Source of the DNA: an uncultured Collinsella sp.
GTDB taxonomy: Bacteria > Actinomycetota > Coriobacteriia > Coriobacteriales > Coriobacteriaceae
Assembly (NCBI GenBank): GCA_900541665.1
Contig: UQKV01000014.1
Location: forward strand, 1 to 47,439
Direction: 5' to 3'
Length of the DNA: 47,439 bases
The notes under the pieces were generated by a model. It did no database searches, was not told the origin of the DNA, and saw only the letters and a program-made list of their open reading frames with translations. Positions 8,267 through 14,515 of the stretch are shown here, one piece after another. A program made the translations under genes and the position numbers. Position 1 is the stretch's first letter; every line of letters starts with the position of its first letter.

Positions 8267-8973
8267 AAATCCTTGCCATAGCCGATACCGAAGAACGATG
8301 CCTTTGGGAGTGCTTTCGCAAGGAACGCTTTGAGGGCGTCGACCTGATTTTGTCCGCCGGCGATCTGGACCCGGACTATCTTGAGTTTTTGGTTACGGTC
8401 ATCAACAAACCGCTCATCTACGTGCGTGGCAATCACGATGACCGCTACGCACGTCATGCACCGGGCGGATGTATCTGCGTAGAAGACAGCGTGTACACGT
8501 ACCGAGGGATTCGCATTGCGGGCCTTGGCGGGTCCATGCGTTATCGCGACGGCGCCAACATGTACACCGAACGCGAGATGTCCAAGCGTATGCGTAAGCT
8601 GTCGCGTAAGGTTAGGATGGTCGGCGGGTGCGACATTCTGCTTACCCATGCGCCCGCCGCCGGTATGGGTGATCTGGACGATCTACCGCATCGAGGGTTT
8701 GAGTGCTTTAACACGGCGCTTGAGTCCTGGGGAGCCGACTACATGGTGCATGGGCATGTACACCAAAGCTACGGTTACGATTTTCAGCGCGAGCGGCAGC
8801 ATGTGTGTGGAACGACGATCATCAACGCCTGCGGCTATACGCAGTTTGAGCTCGACCAGACGCGCTACCCCATCCGTGGCTGGCAGGCAGCCTGGCTCAA
8901 TTCGCAAACCATGCGCCGCGAGCTCAAGCGCCACGAGGCCATTGAGTCCTCTACCGCCAGAACACCCTGGTAA
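8263..8973 (+). CDS. Calcineurin-like metallophosphoesterase
   Basis: A 236-residue protein with the metal-binding signature of the YfcE/calcineurin superfamily: an acidic N-terminal IADTEE (the usual D-x-H has become D-T-E), GDLD near residue 33, GNHDDR near 55, LLTHAP near 128 and the terminal HGHVHQ. It likely hydrolyses a phosphodiester or phosphomonoester; the substrate is unknown. The loss of histidine in the first motif may change metal use but is tolerated in some relatives. Its ATG overlaps the stop of the ParB-BMP gene (ATGA at 8263-8266), so the two are translated together and probably work on the same nucleoside-like signal. A strong terminator follows. Confidence 0.85.
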   Translation: MKILAIADTEERCLWECFRKERFEGVDLILSAGDLDPDYLEFLVTVINKPLIYVRGNHDDRYARHAPGGCICVEDSVYTYRGIRIAGLGGSMRYRDGANMYTEREMSKRMRKLSRKVRMVGGCDILLTHAPAAGMGDLDDLPHRGFECFNTALESWGADYMVHGHVHQSYGYDFQRERQHVCGTTIINACGYTQFELDQTRYPIRGWQAAWLNSQTMRRELKRHEAIESSTARTPW

Positions 8974-9012
8974 CCACCTCAAAGGGGACGCTGTCCCCTT
9001 TGAGGTGGTTTT
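8972..9012 (+). terminator. Perfect 18-bp post-stop terminator (GGGGAC variant)
   Basis: AACCACCTCAAAGGGGAC (8972-8989) pairs perfectly with 8993-9010 across a 3-base loop and ends in TTTT. It starts inside the phosphoesterase stop codon, like the GGGACAGG hairpins, and carries a symmetrised GGGGAC/GTCCCC core. Confidence 0.9.
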
Positions 9013-9025
9013 GGCACGCGATAGC

Positions 9026-9064
9026 AAGAAACCCGGTCCCACACGAGGCGGAACCGGGTTTCTT
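9026..9064 (-). terminator. Terminator of the rplK-rplA operon
   Basis: A perfect 12-bp stem AAGAAACCCGGT with ACCGGGTTTCTT; read on the minus strand it lies 36 bases after the rplA stop. It sits back to back with the phosphoesterase terminator between convergent genes. Confidence 0.85.
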
Positions 9065-9100
9065 TAGCAATGCTTGCTTTGCTCAGGCAGTAACTAGCAG

Positions 9101-9808
9101 TTACTCAGCCAGGAAGTCACGCTGGACAGCGGGATCGACCTTGACGCCAGGGCCCATGGTGGAAGACACGGAGATGGACTTGACGTACTTGCCCTTAGCA
9201 GAAGAGGGCTTGACGCGCAGGATCTCGGTGTACAGGGCAGCGTAGTTCTCGACGAGCTGCTGCTCAGAGAAGGACTTCTTGCCCAGGGGCACGTGGCAGA
9301 TGCCGTAGCGGTCGGCACGATACTCAACGCGGCCGGCCTTGAGCTCGGAGACCATCTTGGCGACGTCCATGGTCACGGTACCGAGCTTAGGGTTCGGCAT
9401 AAGGCCACGGGGACCAAGGATCTTACCGATGCGGCCAACCTTGGCCATCATGTTCGGCGTAGCGATAGCGGCGTCGAAGTTGATCTCGCCCTTCTGAATC
9501 TGGGCGACGAGCTCGTCGGAACCGATGATGTCGGCGCCGGCAGCCTCGGCCTCGCGGGCCTTCTCGCCCTCGGCGAAGACAGCAACACGAACGGTCTTGC
9601 CGGTGCCGTGGGGCAGGGAGATGGAACCACGGATGTTCTGGTCAGCCTTACGAGTATCGATGCCCAGACGGAAGTGGGCCTCGACGGTCTCGTCGAACTT
9701 GGCGGTGTCGAGCTCCTTGATGAGCTTGGCAGCCTGAAGTGGGGTGTAGAGCGTGGCGCGGTCGATCTTCTCGGCAGCAGCGTTATAGCTCTTACCATGC
9801 TTAGCCAT
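9101..9808 (-). CDS. rplA: 50S ribosomal protein L1
   Basis: A 235-residue L1 protein of the L1 stalk; it binds 23S rRNA, helps E-site tRNA release, and in many bacteria represses its own operon. The hallmark KILGPRGLMPNPKLGTV is present along with AKHGKSY at the N-terminus and the C-terminal SISVSSTMGPGVKVD. I use the second ATG (MAKHGK, 9808) because AGGAGG is 8 bases from it; an ATG two codons upstream would be too close. It follows rplK after a 117-base gap and ends the cluster before its terminator. Confidence 0.97.
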   Translation of the reverse strand: MAKHGKSYNAAAEKIDRATLYTPLQAAKLIKELDTAKFDETVEAHFRLGIDTRKADQNIRGSISLPHGTGKTVRVAVFAEGEKAREAEAAGADIIGSDELVAQIQKGEINFDAAIATPNMMAKVGRIGKILGPRGLMPNPKLGTVTMDVAKMVSELKAGRVEYRADRYGICHVPLGKKSFSEQQLVENYAALYTEILRVKPSSAKGKYVKSISVSSTMGPGVKVDPAVQRDFLAE

Positions 9809-9925
9809 GTGCATTACCTCCTGTGGTTAAACGGGCGTAAGCCCTCCCACATCGTATCGTGTGCCCTATTGCACACATTTAACGGGCGCCCCGGTCGGAG
9901 CACCCGTCGTTACCATAAGAAACCG

Positions 9926-10354
9926 CTACTCAGCGATGGTGACGCCCATGGAACGGGCGGTACCGGCGATGATCTTCTTAGCGGCGTCAATGTCGTTGGC
10001 ATTGAGGTCCGGCATCTTGATCTCGGCGATCTTGGTGAGCTGCTCCTGGGAGAGCTGACCAACCTTGTCAGCCTGGGGCTTAGCGGAACCAGACTTGAGG
10101 TTCAGCTCCTTCTTGATAAGGTGAGCCGCCGGCGGGGTCTTGGTGATGAAGGAGAAGGACTTATCCTCGTAGACAGAGATCTCAACGGGGATGATGTCGC
10201 CCTTCTTGTCCTGCGTCTCAGCGTTAAAGGCCTGGCAGAACTGCATGATGTTCACGCCAGCAGCGCCCAGGGCGGGGCCGACGGGAGGAGCGGGGTTAGC
10301 TGCACCAGCAGGAATCTGGAGCTTAATGACGTTGGCAACCTTCTTCTCAGCCAT
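9926..10354 (-). CDS. rplK: 50S ribosomal protein L11
   Basis: A 142-residue protein, exactly the usual length of L11, which forms the GTPase-associated centre with 23S rRNA and the L10/L12 stalk. Conserved features are the proline-rich N-terminal IPAGAANPAPPVGPALG, FITKTPPAAHLIKKE and the C-terminal GTARSMGV. The ATG at 10354 (MAEKKV) is chosen over one two codons earlier because AAAGGA is correctly spaced for it. The neighbours nusG upstream and rplA downstream are the classic arrangement. Confidence 0.97.
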   Translation of the reverse strand: MAEKKVANVIKLQIPAGAANPAPPVGPALGAAGVNIMQFCQAFNAETQDKKGDIIPVEISVYEDKSFSFITKTPPAAHLIKKELNLKSGSAKPQADKVGQLSQEQLTKIAEIKMPDLNANDIDAAKKIIAGTARSMGVTIAE

Positions 10355-10474
10355 GGTCATTCCTTTCGAATCACGAGTGTGAAGTACTTGCTATATCGTA
10401 AGCACGCACGTGTTAGAAGCACTCCTGAGATGAGCAGTCACAGAAGAAGCACGCTCGCGCGAACGGACGAAAAC

Positions 10475-11011
10475 TTAAGCGATGACAGCGACCTGGTTAA
10501 AGTCGAGCTCGACCGGCGTCTCGCGGCCAAAGATCATCAGCGTGACCTTGAGCTTGCCAGCCTCGGTGTTAACCTCGGAGACCTTGCCATCAAAGTCGGT
10601 AAGCGGGCCATCGGTGACGCGGACGGACGTACCGACCTCAATATCAACCGAGGTGCGCTTGGGCGAATCGCCCTTACCGGGACGACGAGTCATCTTGTTG
10701 TACTCGTCGCGGGAAAGCGGAGCGGGCTTGCCGTTGCCGCCTAGGAAACCGGTGACGCCAGGCGTGTTACGAACACACGTCCAAGCATCGTCATCCATCT
10801 CCATGCGGACCAGGACATAACCCGGGAAAATCTTGGAATCCTTGGTCTCACGCTTGCCACCCTCTTTAATCTCGGTGACGCGCTCCATAGGAATCTCGAT
10901 ATCAAAGATACGGTCCTGCATGCCCATAGTCTCGATGCGATGCTCGAGATCGGACTTAACGCGGTTCTCGTATCCAGAGTAAGTGTGAACGACGTACCAA
11001 CGCTTAGACAT
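10475..11011 (-). CDS. nusG: Transcription termination/antitermination factor NusG
   Basis: A 178-residue NusG. The NGN domain (KRWYVVHTYSGYENRVK to GVTGFLGG) binds the RNA polymerase clamp, and a C-terminal KOW domain (VRVTDGPLTDFDGKVSEVN) contacts Rho or ribosomal protein S10. It has no long N-terminal extension, unlike many actinobacterial NusG. It lies 3 bases after the secE stop codon and 120 bases before rplK, inside the secE-nusG-rplK-rplA cluster. Confidence 0.97.
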   Translation of the reverse strand: MSKRWYVVHTYSGYENRVKSDLEHRIETMGMQDRIFDIEIPMERVTEIKEGGKRETKDSKIFPGYVLVRMEMDDDAWTCVRNTPGVTGFLGGNGKPAPLSRDEYNKMTRRPGKGDSPKRTSVDIEVGTSVRVTDGPLTDFDGKVSEVNTEAGKLKVTLMIFGRETPVELDFNQVAVIA

Positions 11012-11014
11012 GGT

Positions 11015-11353
11015 TTAGCCCCTCAATCCAGAGAACAGAGCAAGAGCCTCGCCAAAGCCAGCATCGAGCAGAGCGATGACGACGCCGACGACGATCAGAG
11101 AAGCGCAAACGACAACCGAGTAGTTCACGAGCTCCTTCTTATCGGGCCACGTGACACGCTTCATCTCGGACTTGACCGAAGCGAAATACTTCTTGGTGCG
11201 GGCGAAGAAACCAGGCTTCTCGTTCTTCTTGGACTTCGCAGCCTTCTCGTTCTTCTTGGCAACGGCCTTCTTGGCCTCAACCTTGGAGTTGGCGGCAGCT
11301 TTGTTGGCAGGTGCCGGCTGCTGAGCCTTCTTCTTGTTCTTCTTGTTGGCCAT
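11015..11353 (-). CDS. secE: Preprotein translocase subunit SecE
   Basis: A 112-residue SecE with one transmembrane helix (about residues 80-103, VVVCASLIVVGVVIALLD) preceded by the conserved amphipathic RTKKYFASVKSEMKRVTWPDKKEL. The first ~50 residues are an Ala/Lys-rich, disordered cytoplasmic extension. It stabilises SecY in the membrane. The start ATG is preceded by GGAGG within ATTGCGCGGAGGTAACCC. It sits between tRNA-Trp and nusG, so it shares the rpmG transcript. Confidence 0.95.
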   Translation of the reverse strand: MANKKNKKKAQQPAPANKAAANSKVEAKKAVAKKNEKAAKSKKNEKPGFFARTKKYFASVKSEMKRVTWPDKKELVNYSVVVCASLIVVGVVIALLDAGFGEALALFSGLRG

Positions 11354-11429
11354 TTGGGTTACCTCCGCGCAATGCGCTTATACATGAGTAAACCGTAAGC
11401 CCCCAAGTGGGAGCTTACGGAATAATGAC

Positions 11430-11505
11430 TGGCACGCCAGGAAGGACTCGAACCCTCAACACTCGGTTTTGGAGACCGATGCTCTACCAATTGAACTACT
11501 GGCGT
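11430..11505 (-). tRNA. tRNA-Trp (CCA)
   Basis: A cloverleaf with a 7-bp acceptor ACGCCAG/CTGGCGT, anticodon loop CTCCAAA (anticodon CCA), TTCGAGT in the T loop and an encoded 3' CCA. It is placed between rpmG and secE, a common arrangement. Confidence 0.96.
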
Positions 11506-11518
11506 ATGTGACTAGAGA

Positions 11519-11668
11519 CTAGCGAGCCTCTTTGTGCAGCGTGTGGTGACGGCACCAGGGGCAATACTTCTTGATCTCCATACGATCAGGCATGGTCGAC
11601 TTGTTCTTGGTGGTCGTATAGTTGCGGCGCTTGCACTCAGTGCACGCAAGAGTAACTAGAGTACGCAT
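11519..11668 (-). CDS. rpmG: 50S ribosomal protein L33
   Basis: A 49-residue ribosomal protein (MRTLVTLACTECKRRNYTT...), with two zinc-ribbon CxxC pairs (CTEC and CPWC), so the zinc-binding form of L33. The C-terminus HTLHKEAR is typical. It heads the rpmG-tRNA-Trp-secE-nusG transcript, with a promoter at 11714-11743. Confidence 0.95.
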   Translation of the reverse strand: MRTLVTLACTECKRRNYTTTKNKSTMPDRMEIKKYCPWCRHHTLHKEAR

Positions 11669-11713
11669 GTATCCTGAACCTTTCATTTCCGCCCCGTACG
11701 GGCACGAGTTGTT

Positions 11714-11743
11714 ACTTTATCAGCTCCACGTAAGTGCTGTCAA
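11714..11743 (-). promoter_or_regulatory. Promoter of rpmG-tRNA-Trp-secE-nusG
   Basis: On the minus strand a consensus TTGACA (11738-11743) is followed after 18 bases by TAAAGT (11714-11719), 46 bases upstream of the rpmG start. The rest of 11744-11886 shows nothing identifiable. Confidence 0.75.
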
Positions 11744-11888
11744 TGAAAACCTCGAGTCAATTGGTTCTCGGTGGATCCATTCATATTTGGAACACATCAA
11801 TGAAGCCATCGAGAGCTAATCGACGGTGCATCCAGGACCATTATCGATCCTCTCGACACCAGCAACGGCTCAATATCCATTGCAGAAA

Positions 11889-11920
11889 AGAACCCGGCAC
11901 CCATATAAGTGCCGGGTTCT
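11889..11920 (-). terminator. Terminator of tuf
   Basis: A perfect 12-bp stem AGAACCCGGCAC with GTGCCGGGTTCT around an 8-base loop; on the minus strand it is followed by TTTT and lies 27 bases after the tuf stop. Confidence 0.92.
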
Positions 11921-11947
11921 CTAAGTCAGCTATATCAAAGAGCTAAT

Positions 11948-13138
11948 TTACTCAATGATCGTGGAGACGATGCCCGAACCGACGGTGTGGCCACCCTCGC
12001 GGATAGCGAAGCGCAGGCCCTCCTCCATGGCGATCGGGTGGATGAGGTCGCCCTCGATGGTGATGTGGTCACCAGGCATAGCCATCTCGGTGCCCTCGGG
12101 GAGCTTGACCGTACCGGTAACGTCGGTGGTACGGAAGTAGAACTGAGGACGATAACCATCGAAGAACGGGGTGTGACGGCCGCCCTCCTCCTTGGTCAGA
12201 ACGTAGATCTCGCCGGTGAACTTGGTGTGCGGGGTAACCGAACCGGGCTTGCAGAGAACCTGGCCGCGCTCGATGTCCTCACGCTTGATGCCGCGGAGCA
12301 GCAGACCGACGTTGTCGCCAGCCTCGCAGAAGTCCATGGACTTACGGAACATCTCGATACCGGTAACGACGGTGTTCTGGGTATCCTTGATGCCGACGAT
12401 CTCGACGGGCTCGTTGAGCTTGAGCTCACCGCGCTCGACACGGCCAGTAGCAACGGTACCACGACCGGAGATGGTCATAACGTCCTCAACGGCCATCAGG
12501 AACGGGAGGTCGTTGTTACGAGCAGGCGTCGGGATGTACTCGTCGACGGCCTTCATGAGCTCGCGAATGGCGTCCATCCACTTGGCGTCGCCCTCGAGAG
12601 CGCCCAGAGCGGAGCCACGGATGACGGGGATGTCGTCGCCGGGGAAATCGTACTCGGAGAGGAGCTCACGGGTCTCCATCTCGACGAGGTCGATGAGCTC
12701 GTCATCGTCGACCATGTCGCACTTGTTCAGGAAGACGACGATGTAGGGAACGCCGACCTGACGGGCGAGCAGGATGTGCTCGCGGGTCTGAGCCATGGGG
12801 CCGTCGGTAGCAGCGATGACCAGGATAGCGCCGTCCATCTGAGCAGCGCCGGAGATCATGTTCTTGACGTAGTCAGCGTGGCCCGGGCAGTCAACGTGAG
12901 CGTAGTGACGGGCAGCAGTCTCGTACTCGACGTGGGAGACGGAGATCGTAATGCCGCGCTCGCGCTCCTCGGGAGCCTTGTCGATGTTCTCGAACGCAGT
13001 GAAGTCAGCCTTGCAGCCCTCGGTCTCGGAGAGAACCTTGGTGATGGCAGCGGTCAGCGTGGTCTTGCCGTGGTCGACGTGACCAATGGTGCCGATGTTA
13101 ACATGCGGCTTAGTGCGCTCAAACTTCTCTTTGGCCAT
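11948..13138 (-). CDS. tuf: Translation elongation factor Tu
   Basis: The 396-residue EF-Tu GTPase delivers aminoacyl-tRNA to the ribosome. The G motifs are all present: GHVDHGKTT (G1), RGITI (switch I), DCPGHADY (G3), NKCD (G4) and the GSALGALEG segment (G5), followed by domains 2 and 3 with HTKF and the C-terminal GSGIVSTIIE. The ATG at 13138 has GAGGAGGGC upstream. It is unusual in not following fusA: it sits behind tRNA-Tyr, tRNA-Thr and tRNA-Met, probably on one transcript, and ahead of the rpmG cluster, as in some Gram-negative genomes (tRNA-tufB). Confidence 0.98.
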   Translation of the reverse strand: MAKEKFERTKPHVNIGTIGHVDHGKTTLTAAITKVLSETEGCKADFTAFENIDKAPEERERGITISVSHVEYETAARHYAHVDCPGHADYVKNMISGAAQMDGAILVIAATDGPMAQTREHILLARQVGVPYIVVFLNKCDMVDDDELIDLVEMETRELLSEYDFPGDDIPVIRGSALGALEGDAKWMDAIRELMKAVDEYIPTPARNNDLPFLMAVEDVMTISGRGTVATGRVERGELKLNEPVEIVGIKDTQNTVVTGIEMFRKSMDFCEAGDNVGLLLRGIKREDIERGQVLCKPGSVTPHTKFTGEIYVLTKEEGGRHTPFFDGYRPQFYFRTTDVTGTVKLPEGTEMAMPGDHITIEGDLIHPIAMEEGLRFAIREGGHTVGSGIVSTIIE

Positions 13139-13192
13139 AAAGCCCTCCTCTAAACAGGTCGTCCCCGGACGGGACTTTGCCTTTATACCATA

Positions 13193-13223
13193 GTGGCTTC
13201 TCAACATACTATTGAGAAGCCAC
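13193..13223 (-). other. Hairpin between tRNA-Met and tuf
   Basis: A perfect 12-bp stem GTGGCTTCTCAA with TTGAGAAGCCAC and a 7-base loop, without a T run. It is likely an RNA processing signal that separates the tRNAs from the tuf message rather than a terminator. Confidence 0.5.
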
Positions 13224-13234
13224 CGTGTTACCTA

Positions 13235-13311
13235 TGGTAGCGGTGACTGGATTCGAACCAGTGACGCCACGGGTATGAACCGTGTGCTCTAACCAACTGA
13301 GCTACACCGCC
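13235..13311 (-). tRNA. tRNA-Met (CAT), elongator
   Basis: Acceptor GGCGGTG/CACCGCT, D arm AGCTCAGTTGGTTAGAGCA, anticodon loop TTCATAC, TTCGAAT in the T loop and an encoded CCA. It lacks the three G-C pairs expected in the anticodon stem of an initiator tRNA. It is the third tRNA of the cluster upstream of tuf. Confidence 0.94.
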
Positions 13312-13314
13312 GGA

Positions 13315-13390
13315 TGGAGCCTGCAACCAGACTTGAACTGGTGACCTCTTCGTTACCAACGAAGTGCTCTACCGACTGAGCTATACAGGC
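13315..13390 (-). tRNA. tRNA-Thr (GGT)
   Basis: Acceptor GCCTGTA/TGCAGGC, anticodon stem CTTCG/CGAAG with anticodon GGT, TTCAAGT in the T loop and an encoded CCA. Confidence 0.95.
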
Positions 13391-13400
13391 ACTTGACGGG

Positions 13401-13482
13401 TGGGAGCTATAGGATTCGAACCTATGTAGGCAGAGCCAACGGGTTTACAGCCCGTCCCCATTAACCACTCGGGCAAACTCCC
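13401..13482 (-). tRNA. tRNA-Tyr (GTA)
   Basis: An 82-base class II tRNA with a long variable arm. Acceptor GGGAGTT/AGCTCCC, anticodon loop CTGTAAA. The genome has CCC rather than CCA after the discriminator, unlike its neighbours, so CCA must be added or repaired by nucleotidyltransferase. Confidence 0.94.
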
Positions 13483-13544
13483 AATCGTTCAAGTATCCGC
13501 AGGTTCTTTAATCTTTTGGACCGCCGCCCCCGCGAACGAAAAAG

Positions 13545-13574
13545 ATAATACGATGCAACCTTGGGGGCTGTCAA
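13545..13574 (-). promoter_or_regulatory. Promoter of the tRNA-Tyr/Thr/Met (and tuf) transcript
   Basis: On the minus strand TTGACA (13569-13574), an 18-base spacer and TATTAT (13545-13550), about 60 bases upstream of tRNA-Tyr. Confidence 0.8.
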
Positions 13575-13789
13575 CGAAAACCTCTAGATACACGGTACCG
13601 GGCGTATCTATATACCTTTGACCTGCGGTTTTGTTGAGTTTGGATGTGAAGGACGGTGGTTCTGGATACAGAGGTGACGTTTCCCAAGGTAACACTTTGG
13701 TGTAGTGGAGTACACCTTCAGGATCGAACTTCGATATCGGCTTATTTGCACTTATATATAGGTCGAGATCGGGGCTTCCCAGACAGAAT

Positions 13790-13855
13790 CGAGCGTGGAT
13801 AATCTCCCACTTTTGGCGTGGCTTCGAGTCCAAAGTGGGAGATTATCCACCCTCG
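13790..13855. repeat. 24-bp inverted repeat in noncoding island
   Basis: Arms at 13790-13813 and 13832-13855 pair with a single mismatch; the inner 19 bases (GTGGATAATCTCCCACTTT) are a perfect match. The loop is 18 bases. There is no T run and no gene next to it. The stretch 13575-13789 holds no gene or other feature I can support, apart from small hairpins such as GGTGTAGTGGAGTACACC near 13692. Confidence 0.8.
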
Positions 13856-13908
13856 TATGTCCAGAAATCCTCACTCGACCAGGATGACTGGGACCGGTCC
13901 GGCCTTTG

Positions 13909-13963
13909 TCTCGATCTGTAACAGTAAGAGGGTTATTCCTCCCCCATCTGTTACAGATCGAGA
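13909..13963 (-). repeat. Tandem palindrome island, hairpin 1
   Basis: A perfect 15-bp inverted repeat: TCTCGATCTGTAACA with TGTTACAGATCGAGA, loop 25 bases with an inner GAGGG/CCTCC. It is the first of three related hairpins spaced ~80 bases apart. Confidence 0.85.
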
Positions 13964-13988
13964 TATTACGCAGAGACACCAGCTTACG

Positions 13989-14042
13989 TCTCATTCTGTA
14001 ACAGTAAGAACGGTTTCAGCCTCTTCGTGTTACAGATCGAGA
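13989..14042 (-). repeat. Tandem palindrome island, hairpin 2
   Basis: The same right arm TGTTACAGATCGAGA; the left arm differs at two positions. One of these is A-C on the plus strand but a T-G wobble on the minus strand. Confidence 0.85.
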
Positions 14043-14067
14043 TATTATCGGCCAACCCTTGGCATTG

Positions 14068-14122
14068 TCTCAATCTGTAACTATAAGGAGGGTTTTCAGC
14101 CCACCCGTGTTACAGATCGAGA
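14068..14122 (-). repeat. Tandem palindrome island, hairpin 3
   Basis: The same right arm again; the left arm TCTCAATCTGTAAC has one change, which again is a T-G wobble when read on the minus strand. The loop shares the minus-strand pattern CTGAAA...CCTTAT with hairpin 2. Confidence 0.85.
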
Positions 14123-14170
14123 CAAACCTGAAGCTTGGTTGGCGCCAAACCCGCTGGCTTATCGACATAA

Positions 14171-14207
14171 AAAGAAACGGGCCCTGTCCCACAAGGGAAC
14201 AGGGCCC
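14171..14207 (-). terminator. Terminator of tRNA-Thr (TGT)
   Basis: Stem GGGCCCTGT (14179-14187) with ACAGGGCCC (14199-14207), extended by CCC/GGG inside; on the minus strand it is followed by GTTTCTTTTT. The minus-strand stem happens to contain GGGACAGGG. Confidence 0.88.
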
Positions 14208-14217
14208 AAAACTCTCA

Positions 14218-14292
14218 TGGAGCCAGTGACAGGAATCGAACCTGCAACCCACTGATTACAAATCAGTTGCGCTACCGTTGCGCCACACTGGC
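14218..14292 (-). tRNA. tRNA-Thr (TGT)
   Basis: Acceptor GCCAGTG/CACTGGC, anticodon stem CTGAT/ATCAG with anticodon TGT, TTCGATT in the T loop and an encoded CCA. It has its own promoter and terminator. Confidence 0.95.
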
Positions 14293-14322
14293 ACACTTGG
14301 CGCTTTCGCGCGAAGCCTGTTA

Positions 14323-14351
14323 AGAATAATGGAATTGCGGACGGGGCGCAA
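14323..14351 (-). promoter_or_regulatory. Promoter of tRNA-Thr (TGT)
   Basis: On the minus strand TTGCGC (14346-14351), a 17-base spacer and TATTCT (14323-14328), about 30 bases before the tRNA. The remainder of 14352-14445 shows no gene. Confidence 0.65.
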
Positions 14352-14445
14352 CAGGCCGCACGGCGTTATATAAATATGCAAAATCCAGCAACAGCGCGTA
14401 CCAGGCCCGTTCATTTCTGTCAGTGCGCCCTCAATCTTAAAACCA

Positions 14446-14505
14446 TTCGCCAGAACGAATAGTTTTAATTACAATTGGCTATATAAAACTATTCGTTCTG
14501 GCGAA
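14446..14505 (+). promoter_or_regulatory. Perfect 22-bp inverted repeat, likely operator of the HTH-HipA gene
   Basis: Arms at 14446-14467 and 14484-14505 are exact reverse complements, separated by 16 AT-rich bases that include a TATATA -10-like stretch. The repeat ends 10 bases before the ATG at 14516, so a bound repressor, or an mRNA hairpin, would block expression. Confidence 0.75.
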
Positions 14506-14515
14506 GGGTTTCGCG

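Noticed and set aside
13909..14122. CRISPR-like array
   Set aside because: The units are palindromic hairpins with ~25-base loops and an ~80-base period, only three copies, no cas genes.
13818..14255. A 145-residue plus-strand frame across the hairpin island
   Set aside because: Its repeated peptide (SICN...VTDRD) only reflects the repeated palindromes, it runs into the antisense of tRNA-Thr and has no ribosome site.
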